DNA from: Streptomyces sp. NBC_01803
GTDB lineage: Bacteria > Actinomycetota > Actinomycetes > Streptomycetales > Streptomycetaceae
Assembly: GCF_035917415.1 (NCBI RefSeq)
Contig: NZ_CP109073.1
Coordinates: 1,364,001-1,428,000, forward strand
Direction of reading: 5' to 3'
DNA: 64,000 nucleotides
Position numbers and translations under genes: made by a program. Below the pieces are notes generated by a model. It was not told where the DNA came from, did not search any database, and saw only the letters and a program-made list of their open reading frames with translations. Positions 8,153-16,239 of this stretch are shown here, one piece after another (within the stretch, counting starts at the first letter, position 1; each line of letters begins with the position of its first letter).

Positions 8153-8742
8153 CCGAGCCTCCCGTCGCCGGGCTGCTGCTCGCCGCCGGGGGTGGACGAC
8201 GGCTCGGCGGGGCGGCCAAGGCTCTGCTCACCTTCGAGGGGCGCACCTTCGTCGAGCGGACCGCGGCGGCCCTGCGGGCCGCCGGATGCGATCCGGTGCA
8301 CGTCGTCGTCGGGGCGGCCGGTGACGAGGTGCGGGCGCGGCTGGACGGCTACACGGTCGTGGCGAATCCGGGCTGGGAAAGCGGTATGGGGTCCTCGCTG
8401 CGCGCCGGGCTCGCCTCGCTCGACGGCACCGGGGCCGGGGGCGCGCTCGTGGCGCTGGTCGATCAGCCGTGGGTCGGCGCGGCGGCCATGGCCCGGGTGC
8501 TGGCGGCGTACCGCTCACCGGGGACGCTGGCGCAGGCCGTCTACGGCCCGCGAGGGCGCGGGCATCCCGTGCTCATCGGGGCCGATCACTTCGCCGGAGT
8601 GGCGCGCGCGGCCCGGGGCGATCGGGGTGCGAGGGCGTATCTGCGGGAACGCGCGGGGGAGATCACACTGGTCGAGTGCGGCGATGTCGCGGCCCCCGAT
8701 GACATCGACGAGCCCGGGGATCTCATTGATCTTCCGCAATGA
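8149..8742 (+). CDS. mocA: MocA-type nucleotidyltransferase (molybdenum cofactor cytidylyltransferase)
   Basis: This 197-aa NTP-transferase is predicted to attach CMP to the molybdenum cofactor, making the dinucleotide form used by xanthine dehydrogenase. Visible motifs are the nucleotide-binding loop LLLAAGGGRRLGGAAKALL, VANPGWESGMGSSLRAGL, the metal-binding VALVDQPWV and a YGPRGRGHPVLIG strand; the order and length fit MocA. Molybdenum hydroxylase genes lie 9 kb away at 17.3-22.3 kb, which supports this role. The GTG 8149 start overlaps the Uma2 stop. MobA-like or other sugar nucleotidyltransferases are less likely because of the GMGSSL motif. Confidence 0.85.
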   Translation: MTEPPVAGLLLAAGGGRRLGGAAKALLTFEGRTFVERTAAALRAAGCDPVHVVVGAAGDEVRARLDGYTVVANPGWESGMGSSLRAGLASLDGTGAGGALVALVDQPWVGAAAMARVLAAYRSPGTLAQAVYGPRGRGHPVLIGADHFAGVARAARGDRGARAYLRERAGEITLVECGDVAAPDDIDEPGDLIDLPQ

Positions 8743-8754
8743 GGAAACTATTAT
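8726..8754 (+). promoter_or_regulatory. Malate synthase promoter with operator in the spacer
   Basis: TTGATC (8726-8731) and TATTAT (8749-8754) are exactly 17 bp apart. The spacer is largely filled by the dyad TTCCGCAATGAGGAA (8732-8746), in which 6 of 7 base pairs are symmetric (TTCCnCAnTGnGGAA). That resembles the TTCC...GGAA pattern of IclR-family operators. Binding there would occlude RNA polymerase. The -35 overlaps the end of mocA. Confidence 0.65.
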
Positions 8755-8787
8755 CCGTTTTCTGTCTCGCTAAAGGAGTGACCGCCC

Positions 8788-10383
8788 ATGTCCGCCGTCA
8801 CCGTCGAAGCACCGGCCACCCTGCCCCGGCAGGACGAGGTGCTCACCGAAGACGCGCTCGGCTTCCTCGCCGAGCTGCACCGGCGGTTCACCCCGCGCCG
8901 CGACGAGCTGCTCGCCCGGCGGGCCACGCGGCGGGAGGAGATCGCCAGGACCGGACGGCTCGACTTCCTGCCCGAGACGAAGGACATCCGCGACGGCGAG
9001 TGGACCGTCGCGCCCGCGCCGCCCGCCCTCCAGGACCGGCGGGTGGAGATCACCGGCCCCACCGACCGCAAGATGACGGTCAACGCGCTCAACTCCGGGG
9101 CGAAGATCTGGCTGGCCGACTTCGAGGACGCCTCCTCCCCCACCTGGGCGAACGTCATCGGCGGCCAGCTCAGCATGGCCGACGCCTACCGCCGCCGGAT
9201 CGACTTCACCGATGAGCGCGGCAAGGAGTACGCGCTGAAGCCGGACGCCGAGCTGGCCACCGCCGTGATGCGCCCGCGCGGCTGGCACCTGGACGAGCGG
9301 CACCTGAAGGTCGACGGCCGGGCCGTCCCCGGCGCGCTGGCCGACTTCGGGCTCTACTTCTTCCACAACGCCCAACGCCTGATCGACCTCGGCAAGGGCC
9401 CGTACTTCTACCTGCCCAAGCTGGAGTCGCATCTGGAGGCGCGGCTCTGGAACGACGTGTTCACGTACGCGCAGGAGGCGCTCGGCATCCCCCACGGGAC
9501 CGTCCGCGCGACCATCCTGATCGAGACGATCACCGCCGCGTTCGAGATGGAGGAGATCCTGTACGAGCTGCGCGACCACGCCTCCGGGCTGAACGCGGGC
9601 CGCTGGGACTACCTCTTCTCCATCGTCAAGAACTTCCGGGACGGCGGCGAGAGGTTCGTGCTGCCGGACCGGAACGCCGTGACGATGACGGCCCCCTTCA
9701 TGCGCGCCTACACCGAGCTGCTGGTCCGCACCTGCCACAAGCGCGGCGCGCACGCGATCGGCGGCATGGCGGCGTTCATCCCGTCGAAGGACGCGGCGGC
9801 CAACGCCGTCGCGTTCGAGAAGGTCAGGGCGGACAAGGACCGCGAGGCGGGCGACGGGTTCGATGGCTCCTGGGTGGCGCACCCGGGCCTGGTGCCGGTG
9901 GCCCGGGAGTCGTTCGACGCGGTCCTGGGCGACCGGCCGCACCAGAAGGACCGGCTGCGCGAGGACGTCACGGTGACGGCCGACGACCTGCTGGCCATCG
10001 ACTCCCTGGACGCGCGCCCGACGGCCGACGGCCTGCGCAACGCCGTCCAGGTCGGCACCCGGTATCTCCAGGCGTGGCTGGCGGGCCGGGGCGCGGTCGC
10101 CGTGTTCAACCTCATGGAGGACGTGGCCACCGCCGAGATCTCCCGCTCCCAGATCTGGCAGTGGATCAACGCGGGCGTCGTCCTGGACACGGGCGACCGG
10201 GTGACGCCCGAGTTCGTGCGGCAACTGGCCGCCGATCAGTGCCTCGCGATGCGCGACGAGGTGGGCGAGGACGAGTTCATCCCCGGCGGCTGGCAGCGGG
10301 CGTTCGACCTGCTGATGCGGATCGCGCTGGACGACCGGTACGTCGACTTCCTCACCCTGCCCGCCTACGAGCTGCTGGACTGA
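8788..10383 (+). CDS. aceB: Malate synthase A
   Basis: The enzyme condenses glyoxylate and acetyl-CoA to malate. The 531-aa length and the absence of the G-isoform insertion indicate the A type. Recognisable parts are the KIWLADFEDASSPTW metal-binding region, RATILIETITAAFEMEEILYEL, a C-terminal QIWQWINAGV and the terminal PAYELLD. ATG 8788 follows AAAGGAG at a good distance. No isocitrate lyase gene is nearby, and the allantoin genes flank it. Its likely job is therefore to use glyoxylate released from ureidoglycolate, consistent with the IclR-type dyad in its promoter. Its 3' end overlaps the convergent membrane gene by 19 bp. Confidence 0.95.
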   Translation: MSAVTVEAPATLPRQDEVLTEDALGFLAELHRRFTPRRDELLARRATRREEIARTGRLDFLPETKDIRDGEWTVAPAPPALQDRRVEITGPTDRKMTVNALNSGAKIWLADFEDASSPTWANVIGGQLSMADAYRRRIDFTDERGKEYALKPDAELATAVMRPRGWHLDERHLKVDGRAVPGALADFGLYFFHNAQRLIDLGKGPYFYLPKLESHLEARLWNDVFTYAQEALGIPHGTVRATILIETITAAFEMEEILYELRDHASGLNAGRWDYLFSIVKNFRDGGERFVLPDRNAVTMTAPFMRAYTELLVRTCHKRGAHAIGGMAAFIPSKDAAANAVAFEKVRADKDREAGDGFDGSWVAHPGLVPVARESFDAVLGDRPHQKDRLREDVTVTADDLLAIDSLDARPTADGLRNAVQVGTRYLQAWLAGRGAVAVFNLMEDVATAEISRSQIWQWINAGVVLDTGDRVTPEFVRQLAADQCLAMRDEVGEDEFIPGGWQRAFDLLMRIALDDRYVDFLTLPAYELLD

Positions 10384-10859
10384 CGCGCCGCCCGGCCGCA
10401 TCGGACGAGGCCGGTGACGGCGCACCCCGCCGCACCGGCCAGGAAGAGCGAGACGCCGGGGTTCACGAACCCCGGCACCTCCTCCCTCCCCGGCCCGTCG
10501 GACCACTCGCACCGCGCGCTCATGCCGCCCGGGACGAGGCTCACCTCGCGCCGCAGCAGCCGCGGGTAGTCGGCGTCGCGGCCCGGCGGATGGTCGGGGC
10601 TGCCGTACCGCTCCAGGGAGCAGGCGTGGTACTCCGACTCCGCGCCGTCCCAGGTGCACGCCGCCCCCCAGCAGTAGACGGCCAGGGCGGCCACGAGCAG
10701 CATGCCCGCGACGTGCGACCAGGTGCGCGGCTCGTCGCGCCAGAAGGCCCGGCCCTTCGCCAGCGCCGATCCGAACAGCGCGGCGGCCGAGGCGACCGCG
10801 AACACCACCGCGGCCAGCGCCACGACCACCACCACGGCCGGCACGAGGACATCCCCCAT
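10365..10859 (-). CDS. Small membrane protein of unknown function
   Basis: This 164-aa protein has an N-terminal transmembrane helix (VLVPAVVVVVALAAVVFAV), a second near residues 50-70 (VAGMLLVAALAVYCWGAAC) and a third near the C-terminus (VSLFLAGAAGCAVTGLV). An extracytoplasmic-looking cysteine-containing stretch lies between helices two and three. ATG 10859 is preceded 7 nt away by TAGCCT (10872-10867), so the mRNA is probably leaderless. It converges on malate synthase and sits just downstream of the 8-oxoguanine deaminase. I do not recognise the family. Confidence 0.7.
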   Translation of the reverse strand: MGDVLVPAVVVVVALAAVVFAVASAAALFGSALAKGRAFWRDEPRTWSHVAGMLLVAALAVYCWGAACTWDGAESEYHACSLERYGSPDHPPGRDADYPRLLRREVSLVPGGMSARCEWSDGPGREEVPGFVNPGVSLFLAGAAGCAVTGLVRCGRAARQSSSS

Positions 10860-10882
10860 ACCGGCCAGGCTACGGGCCCGGC

Positions 10883-12283
10883 TCAGCCTCCGGTCGCGGC
10901 GATCTCCGTCAGGCGGCGGGCCTGGGTGCGGGCGGTGCGGGCGATCGTCTCCTCGTCGGCCGTCAGCAGGCGGCCATGCTCCACGACCGGGGCGCCGTTG
11001 ACCAGCGACAGGGCGACCGGCGCCGGCGGGCCGAGGACCAGGGCCGCGACCGGGTCGGCGATGGTGGAGTGGCCGAGGCCGGTCAGGTCCCACAGCACCA
11101 CATCGGCCAGCTTTCCCGCCTCCAGCGAGCCGATCTCCTCCTCCCGGCCCAGCACTTGGGCGCCGCCGTAGGTGCCGAGGCGCAGCGCCTGGCGGGCGGT
11201 CAGGGCCCGCTCGCGGTGCGGGCCGAGGCGGTTGACGAGCAGGGCGTTGCGCAGCTCGGTGTGCAGCTCGCCGGACTCGTTCGAGGCGGTGCCGTCCACG
11301 CCGAGACCGACCGGGACACCGGCGGCGAGCAGGTCGGGGACGCGGGCGATCCCGGCGGCGAGGCGGGCGTTGGAGGACGGGCAGTGGGCGACGCCGGTGC
11401 CGGTGCGGGCGAACGCGTCGATGTCGGTGTCGGACATGTGGACGCAGTGCGCCATCCACACGTCCTCCCCGAGCCAGCCGGTGGACTCGAAGTACGCGGT
11501 CGGGCCCATGCCGAACAGCTCGTGGCAGAACTTCTCCTCCTCCACCGTCTCCGAGCCGTGGGTGTGCAGCCGCACACCGAGCCGGCGGCCCAGCGTGGCC
11601 GCCTCGCGCATCAGCTCGGTGGAGACGGAGAACGGCGAGCAGGGCGCGGCGGCGATCCGCAGCATCGAGTCGAACGACGGGTCGTGGTGGTCCCGAACGG
11701 CGCGCTCGGTGGCGCGCAGCGCGTCCTCGGTGGTCTCCACGGCGAAGTCCGGCGGCAGCCCGCCGTCCGACGCGCCGCGGTCCATCGAACCGCGGGTCGC
11801 GGTGAAGCGGACGCCGATCTCGCGGGCGGCGCGTATCTCGGCGCCGAGCAGGTCGCCCGCGCCGCGCGGGAAGACGTAGTGGTGGTCCATGGCGGTGGTG
11901 CAGCCGCCCCGGACCATCATGGCCAGCGAACCCCGGGCGGCGGCGTGCACCATCGGCTCGTCGATGCGCGCCCAGATCGGGTAGAGGGTGACCAGCCAGT
12001 CGAAGAGGTTGCAGTCCTGGGCCAGGCCCCGGGTGAGCCACTGGTAGAAGTGGTGGTGGGTGTTGACCAGGCCCGGGGTCGCCAGGTGGCCGGCGGCGTC
12101 GACGCGGCGGACCACGCCCGTGAGGCCGGCGGGCGCGGGGCCCGGGCCGACCGCCTCGATGCGGTTGCCCGCGATGACGATGTGGCCACGGGCGTGCTCG
12201 GTCCCCTCGGCGTCGACGGTGGCGACGGCGCAGTTCTCGATGAGGACGCGCTGGGCGGCAGGGTCGTGGTCCGCGGCGGTCAC
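10883..12283 (-). CDS. 8-oxoguanine deaminase (guanine-deaminase-like amidohydrolase)
   Basis: This 466-aa zinc amidohydrolase has the superfamily motifs HxH in VNTHHHFYQ (His76/His78), HTHGSE, a later His, and the metal-ligand Asp in GVDGTASNES. An NHHFYQWLTR-like segment and LADVVLWDL...STIADPVAALV near the end match proteins annotated as 8-oxoguanine deaminases, which feed urate production by deaminating oxidised or normal guanine. Start GTG 12283 has GAGGAACCC immediately upstream. It follows urate oxidase by 92 bp on the same strand and is likely in the same operon. Guanine deaminase or another nucleobase deaminase remains possible. Confidence 0.82.
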   Translation of the reverse strand: MTAADHDPAAQRVLIENCAVATVDAEGTEHARGHIVIAGNRIEAVGPGPAPAGLTGVVRRVDAAGHLATPGLVNTHHHFYQWLTRGLAQDCNLFDWLVTLYPIWARIDEPMVHAAARGSLAMMVRGGCTTAMDHHYVFPRGAGDLLGAEIRAAREIGVRFTATRGSMDRGASDGGLPPDFAVETTEDALRATERAVRDHHDPSFDSMLRIAAAPCSPFSVSTELMREAATLGRRLGVRLHTHGSETVEEEKFCHELFGMGPTAYFESTGWLGEDVWMAHCVHMSDTDIDAFARTGTGVAHCPSSNARLAAGIARVPDLLAAGVPVGLGVDGTASNESGELHTELRNALLVNRLGPHRERALTARQALRLGTYGGAQVLGREEEIGSLEAGKLADVVLWDLTGLGHSTIADPVAALVLGPPAPVALSLVNGAPVVEHGRLLTADEETIARTARTQARRLTEIAATGG

Positions 12284-12375
12284 GGGTTCCTCGCTTTCCG
12301 GCGGCGGCCGGGGTCGATGGGTGCGGGAGGTGCCGGATCGTCGCGCGCGTCCGGCGGCGCGGTCCGCACGGCGGT

Positions 12376-13281
12376 CTACAGGTTCGTCATGTCCACCGGG
12401 ATGCGGGCCCGCGCGCCGTCGCGCAGCACGGTGGCCTCGATCAGGCCGTAGGGGCGGTCCGCGGCGAAGTAGACCGCGCCGTCGGGGGTGTCGTTCTTGA
12501 TGCCGAAGGGTCCGAGATCGACCAGGAAGTGATGCTTGTTGGGCAACGAGAGCCGGACCTCGTCGATCTCCCGCAGATTGTCGATCACTCGCGATCCCAT
12601 CGCGAACAGCGTCTGCTGGAGCGAGAGCGAGTACGTCCGGGCGAAGCCGTCCAGGATGTGCTGCCTGGCCGCCGCCCAGGAGCCGTCCCAGTCGCCGGGG
12701 GCCCGCGCGGGGTCGCCGGTCCAGGAGTGCCGCCAGACGGCGGTCACATCGGTGGCCAGGACGCGGTCCCTGGTCTCCGGCAGCGTGGTGTAGCGGTCCT
12801 TGACAAAGCCGGAGAACTCCGAATCCGTCGAGTTCATCACGGTCAGCCCGGTGAGCCCGCTGAGGAACTCCCAGGAGTCCCCGTCGAACGTGACCTGCGC
12901 CGTCCGGGTGCCGCCGCCCGTGCGGACGAACGAGTGCTCGCCGCGGTCCGGGGTGGGGATGCGGTCCCAGGCGTACTCCTCGACGCGGATACGCGCCCGG
13001 TGGATCGTCGGCTGGGAGGTGACGAAGTGCCGCGCGAGCAGGGCGGCGAACGCCTCGGGCGAGGCGATCCCGTGCTCCTTGGCGAAGGCGTAGACCGTGT
13101 TCTTGGTGGTGTCCGTGGGCAGCACGGCGGCGTTGGAGCCGGAGTGGTGCACGTCCGCCATGTCGCCGGAGAGGGCGACCGACACGTTGAGGTCCCGGAT
13201 GTGGTGCGTGGCGCCGTCCCGGGTGATCCGGACGACACGGGTCTCCGCCTTGCCGTACTGGTTCTGGCCGAGTGTGGGCAT
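12376..13281 (-). CDS. uox: Urate oxidase (uricase)
   Basis: This cofactor-free enzyme oxidises urate to 5-hydroxyisourate. The 301-aa protein has the tandem T-fold landmarks: Lys11 in QYGKAETRVV and Thr56-Asp57 in AVLPTDTTKNTVYAF (equivalent to the Lys/Thr dyad of fungal uricase), the VMNSTDSEFSGF strand, LQQTLFAMG and LPNKHHFLVDL. The upstream fused decarboxylase/hydrolase gene ends 4 bp before its ATG, so substrate passes from this enzyme to its operon partner. Confidence 0.96.
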   Translation of the reverse strand: MPTLGQNQYGKAETRVVRITRDGATHHIRDLNVSVALSGDMADVHHSGSNAAVLPTDTTKNTVYAFAKEHGIASPEAFAALLARHFVTSQPTIHRARIRVEEYAWDRIPTPDRGEHSFVRTGGGTRTAQVTFDGDSWEFLSGLTGLTVMNSTDSEFSGFVKDRYTTLPETRDRVLATDVTAVWRHSWTGDPARAPGDWDGSWAAARQHILDGFARTYSLSLQQTLFAMGSRVIDNLREIDEVRLSLPNKHHFLVDLGPFGIKNDTPDGAVYFAADRPYGLIEATVLRDGARARIPVDMTNL

Positions 13282-13285
13282 GAGG

Positions 13286-14167
13286 TCAGCTCCCTCGGTA
13301 GACGGAGTAGCCGTACGGGTTGAGAAGCAGCGGAACGTGATAGTGCTCGCCGGGCACCACGGCGAACGCGACCGTCACCTCGGGGAAGAACGCGGGCGCC
13401 GTCCCCGTCCGGCTCAGGTACGGCTCGACGGCGAACGTCAGGCGGGCCGCCGCCGCGCCGCCGGGCAGCGCGGGCAGGTCCTTGCAGCGGCCGTCCGCGT
13501 CCGTGCGGGAGGTGCCGAGCGCGGTCCAGGCCCCGTCCGCCCCGTCCGCCCCGTCCGCCTCCACCGTCCCGCCCGCCGGGACGGGCAGCGCGGAGAGCGT
13601 GACCGCGACGCCGGGCGCGGGGCGGCCGGCGCTGGTGTCCAGGATGTGGGTGGAGACGGTGGCGGTGGCCTCGGCCAGCCGGGTGAGGCGGAGGCGGTTG
13701 ATCTTGCCCAGCTCGACGCGGACGATCTCCCGTTCCGCGTCCGGCGGATTGTCCATGCGGGCACGCAGTGCGGCGAGCATCCGCTCGCCGCTGAGCCCGG
13801 TGGCGCGGATCAGGAAGACATGGCCGAAGCGCTCCTGGTAGGCGAGGTTCAGGTCGAGCATCTCGGCCCTGAGCGCGTCCGGGGCGTCGGCCATGCCGCG
13901 CTGCTCGCGGGCGGAGGCCGGGTCGGCGGGGTCCGGACGGCCGATGGGCGGGTGACCCGCCATCGCCTCGGCGAGGTCGTCGGCGGTCAGCCCGGTCGTC
14001 GCGGCGTCGCTCGCGGCGAGCAGCGCCTCGGTGTCCGCGAACGGGCGGGCGGCGAGGAGCCCATCGCGCCAGGCCCGCGCGGCGCACACATGGCGCAGGG
14101 CGTCGCGCGCCGCGCGCTCGTCGGCCCCGTTGAGCCAGGCCAGCCCTGGCGCCGGACTCCGCGTCAC
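13286..14167 (-). CDS. Fused OHCU decarboxylase / 5-hydroxyisourate hydrolase
   Basis: One 293-aa chain carries two enzymes that turn the uricase product 5-hydroxyisourate into S-allantoin. Residues about 1-165 are OHCU decarboxylase: WLNGADERAARDAL, His72 in AMAGHPPIGRP, SAREQRGM and LNLAYQERFGHVFLIRATG. Residues about 170-293 are a transthyretin-like HIU hydrolase beginning STHILDTSAGRPAPGV and ending in the signature YGYSVYRGS. The join (INRLRLTRLAEATATVSTHI) is continuous, with no stop or frameshift. A 9-bp in-frame repeat (about 13527-13560) gives ADGADGADGA inside the second domain. GTG 14167 follows GAGGAG. It leads the operon with urate oxidase; its promoter carries the shared palindrome. 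Confidence 0.93.
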   Translation of the reverse strand: MTRSPAPGLAWLNGADERAARDALRHVCAARAWRDGLLAARPFADTEALLAASDAATTGLTADDLAEAMAGHPPIGRPDPADPASAREQRGMADAPDALRAEMLDLNLAYQERFGHVFLIRATGLSGERMLAALRARMDNPPDAEREIVRVELGKINRLRLTRLAEATATVSTHILDTSAGRPAPGVAVTLSALPVPAGGTVEADGADGADGAWTALGTSRTDADGRCKDLPALPGGAAAARLTFAVEPYLSRTGTAPAFFPEVTVAFAVVPGEHYHVPLLLNPYGYSVYRGS

Positions 14168-14202
14168 GCAACGCTCCTCACTCGTCGGCTTGAAGGGAGT
14201 CC

Positions 14203-14244
14203 AGCTAAGCCGCCCGACGGGGAAACGTCAACAGTTTGTTGAAC
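14203..14244 (-). promoter_or_regulatory. Promoter of the urate operon with shared palindrome
   Basis: Minus-strand TTGACG (14231-14226) and TTAGCT (14208-14203) are 17 bp apart. The inverted repeat GTCAAC-N5-GTTGAAC (14227-14244) overlaps the -35 and also the last codons of the upstream HTH gene. Its core TCAAC-N5-GTTGA matches the allantoinase operator at 6488-6502, implying one regulator for both operons. Confidence 0.7.
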
Positions 14245-14596
14245 GATTCAGATAGTTGTACACCGTGAAGCGGCTGACCCCGAGCGCCGCGGCGACCGTC
14301 TCGACGCCGTGCCGCATGGCGAACGCGCCGCGCGCCTCCAGCGTCCGCACCACCTGCTGCTTGGTCCGCCGGTCCAGCTCGGCCAGCGGCACCCCGTGCC
14401 GGCGCTGGAGCTCGCTCAGGATGTGCTCCAGCGAGTCGGACAGGTGCGGCAGCCGCACCGCGACCGCCCGCGCGCCCTGCCAGGAGAGCATCACATCGTC
14501 GTCGCGCGCCTCCCCCGGCGGGACCAGCTCGCCGCCGATGGCGTCCACCAGCGGCTTGATCGCGTCTATGAACAGGCGCTCGTCGGGAACGCTCAT
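14228..14596 (-). CDS. Small HTH transcriptional regulator next to the urate operon
   Basis: This 122-aa protein has an N-terminal PAS-like part (DERLFIDAIKPLVDAIGGEL...VMLSWQGARAVAVRLPHLSDSLEHIL) and a C-terminal helix-turn-helix (TLEARGAFAMRHGVETVAAA, then SRFTVYNYLNR) like the YheO/DauR C-terminal domain. Homologues commonly sit before uricase genes in Streptomyces, so control of urate breakdown is likely. It is translationally coupled to the preceding gene (ATGA at 14596-14593). Its last codons contain the candidate operator of the operon that follows, so it could sense its own regulon's site. Confidence 0.8.
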   Translation of the reverse strand: MSVPDERLFIDAIKPLVDAIGGELVPPGEARDDDVMLSWQGARAVAVRLPHLSDSLEHILSELQRRHGVPLAELDRRTKQQVVRTLEARGAFAMRHGVETVAAALGVSRFTVYNYLNRSTNC

Positions 14597-14898
14597 GCCC
14601 GCCCTTCCTCCCCGGCCGACTCCCCCGCGTCCTCCCCGGACCCGGCCCGCCCGGCCTCCTCGCCGATCGCGGTGACCTGGAGCGAGATCCGGGTGGCGCC
14701 GACCGCGAGCGCGCGGCGCAGCAGCGCGTCCACGGCACCCAGGACCGCGTCGGCCGAACCCTCCGCCGTATTCCCGAACGGCCCCACGTCCACGGCGTCC
14801 AGCGGCGCGCCGCGCACCACCTCGCGGGCCACCAGGGCGTGCTCGGGGGGCTCGTCCAGATCGAACGGCTCGGTCGTGAACTCCAGTCTCAGTCGCAC
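14593..14898 (-). CDS. Thiamine-binding / MTH1187 (DUF77)-family protein
   Basis: This 101-aa protein begins MRLRLEFTTEPFDLDEPPEH and contains VDVGPFGNTAEGSADAVLGAVDALLRRAL and ISLQVTAI, which fits the small ferredoxin-like MTH1187/YqgV family that binds thiamine-type ligands. The C-terminal 20 residues are an acidic/Gly-rich tail lacking in the core family. Its stop overlaps the next gene's start. A role in purine catabolism is not established; conserved adjacency to the HTH gene is the only contextual hint. Confidence 0.75.
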   Translation of the reverse strand: MRLRLEFTTEPFDLDEPPEHALVAREVVRGAPLDAVDVGPFGNTAEGSADAVLGAVDALLRRALAVGATRISLQVTAIGEEAGRAGSGEDAGESAGEEGRA

Positions 14899-14926
14899 GC
14901 CGCCAACCTAACGTCTCACCCGGCGA

Positions 14927-15253
14927 TCAGCGGATGATCGGCCGACCGGGCTGGATGCGCTGATGCGGCACGCCGAAGAGCTCGACCGCCTGCCGGAGCT
15001 GGTGCACCCCGGGAGCCAGCGCGCTCACCGAGCCGACCGCGGCGGCGATCAGCAGCAGCGATTGCCCCAACAGGGCGGTGTCCGGCACCCCGGCGGCATG
15101 CATGCCGTCGAGGGCAATCAACTCCCGCTCGGCGACCTCACGGTCCGCGAGGGTGGCCGGGTACGCGCGCAGATCTCTGCGCAGCCGGTCCACCGCCGCA
15201 CGCAAGGCCAGCAGGCGGGGATCCATCCCGCCGGGCGGGAAATTCCGCACCAT
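14927..15253 (-). CDS. DUF5955-like conserved Streptomyces protein
   Basis: The likely start is ATG 15253 (MVRNFPPGGMDPRLLALRAA), giving 108 aa; the frame stays open to 15337 and a longer form cannot be excluded. The sequence is mostly helical (AAVDRLRRDLRAY, EVAERELIALDGM) with a central hydrophobic helix (LLLIAAAVGSVSALAPGV). It matches what I remember of the Streptomyces DUF5955 family. No catalytic motif is visible and the function is unknown. Confidence 0.65.
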   Translation of the reverse strand: MVRNFPPGGMDPRLLALRAAVDRLRRDLRAYPATLADREVAERELIALDGMHAAGVPDTALLGQSLLLIAAAVGSVSALAPGVHQLRQAVELFGVPHQRIQPGRPIIR

Positions 15254-15548
15254 ATGGGCAGTCTCCGCTTCTCCTGCCGCCACTCGACCCTCCCCTGCCG
15301 TCTCCGTTGACGTCGGCCGTGTCCGTGGGGCGCACATGGGTGGAGGCGCCCGACGGACCGAACAGGGAAAGTAAATATCACTGTCCGCGCATCACGCCAT
15401 ACGGAGGGCAAGATTCCGTGTCACATTCGGATGAACAAACGCGCTCGACGCGGCATGGGCAAGCACTGTCAGCGTACGCCTGCGCGGGTCGCGTCCGTCC
15501 GCGAGACTGTGAGAATCTCGCAGAGAAGTGCCGTCCTAGGAGCGCCAG

Positions 15549-16223
15549 ATGGCGAAAAGCGTGCCTGTGCGGTGTCCGGCGTGCCGCCGGGAGCACACCT
15601 ACGTCCCGCCCGACTACCCGTGTTCCTGCGGTGTCTCGGTGACCGTCCCCCTGCTGCACGGGAGTTCACCCGTTCCGGTGCGTCACCGATCGTGGTCGGG
15701 GGCGTGGACCGAGCTCGACTGCCCGGCCTGCGGGCGCCCCGGTTCGTGGCCACGGCCGGAGTTCGACTGCCCCTGTGGGGTGACGGTCCGGCTCGCGCCG
15801 GACGGCGCGGCCCCGCGGGCCGAGGACGGCGGGCGGACGGCGTTCCAGCCGCTGACGATCAGGACCACGTACGACGTGGTCGCCTGCTCCGCGCAGTTCC
15901 TGCGCTGGCTGGGCTATCCGGGGGTACGGCTCTCGGTGCCGCGCCCGGTGTCCGGGCTCGACCTGCGCGGGCCCACGGTGGTCGGGATGGTCAATCCGAC
16001 GACCGAGCCGACCGAGGCCGGGGACATCGAGACGTTGTGGCTGCACGGACTGGTCGAGTCGGCGGCCCCGGTCGCGTTCTCGCTGGCCGGATACCAACAG
16101 CGGGCCCGGGGGCGGGCGGACGAGCTGCGCCTGCCGCTGTTCGTGCTGGACCTGGCCGGCACCCCGCAGCCGGTGAACGACCCCGCCGACGCGCTGCTGC
16201 GGGACGGGCCGGGGACGAGCTGA
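15549..16223 (+). CDS. Double zinc-ribbon protein with a restriction-endonuclease-like C-terminal domain
   Basis: This 224-aa protein opens with two related cysteine modules, VRCPACRREHTYVPPDYPCSC and LDCPACGRPGSWPRPEFDCPC (CxxC...CxC each), typical of paired zinc ribbons. The second half (about 110-220) contains GDIETLWLHGLVESAAPVAF and RADELRLPLFVLDLAG, reminiscent of Mrr/restriction-like domains that appear in predicted DNA-acting proteins. ATG 15549 follows TAGGAG. The region upstream holds a GCGAGA-N9-TCTCGC inverted repeat (15501-15521). It converges with the minus-strand gene ending at 16240. Function unknown. Confidence 0.7.
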   Translation: MAKSVPVRCPACRREHTYVPPDYPCSCGVSVTVPLLHGSSPVPVRHRSWSGAWTELDCPACGRPGSWPRPEFDCPCGVTVRLAPDGAAPRAEDGGRTAFQPLTIRTTYDVVACSAQFLRWLGYPGVRLSVPRPVSGLDLRGPTVVGMVNPTTEPTEAGDIETLWLHGLVESAAPVAFSLAGYQQRARGRADELRLPLFVLDLAGTPQPVNDPADALLRDGPGTS

Positions 16224-16239
16224 CGCGCGCGGACACGGC

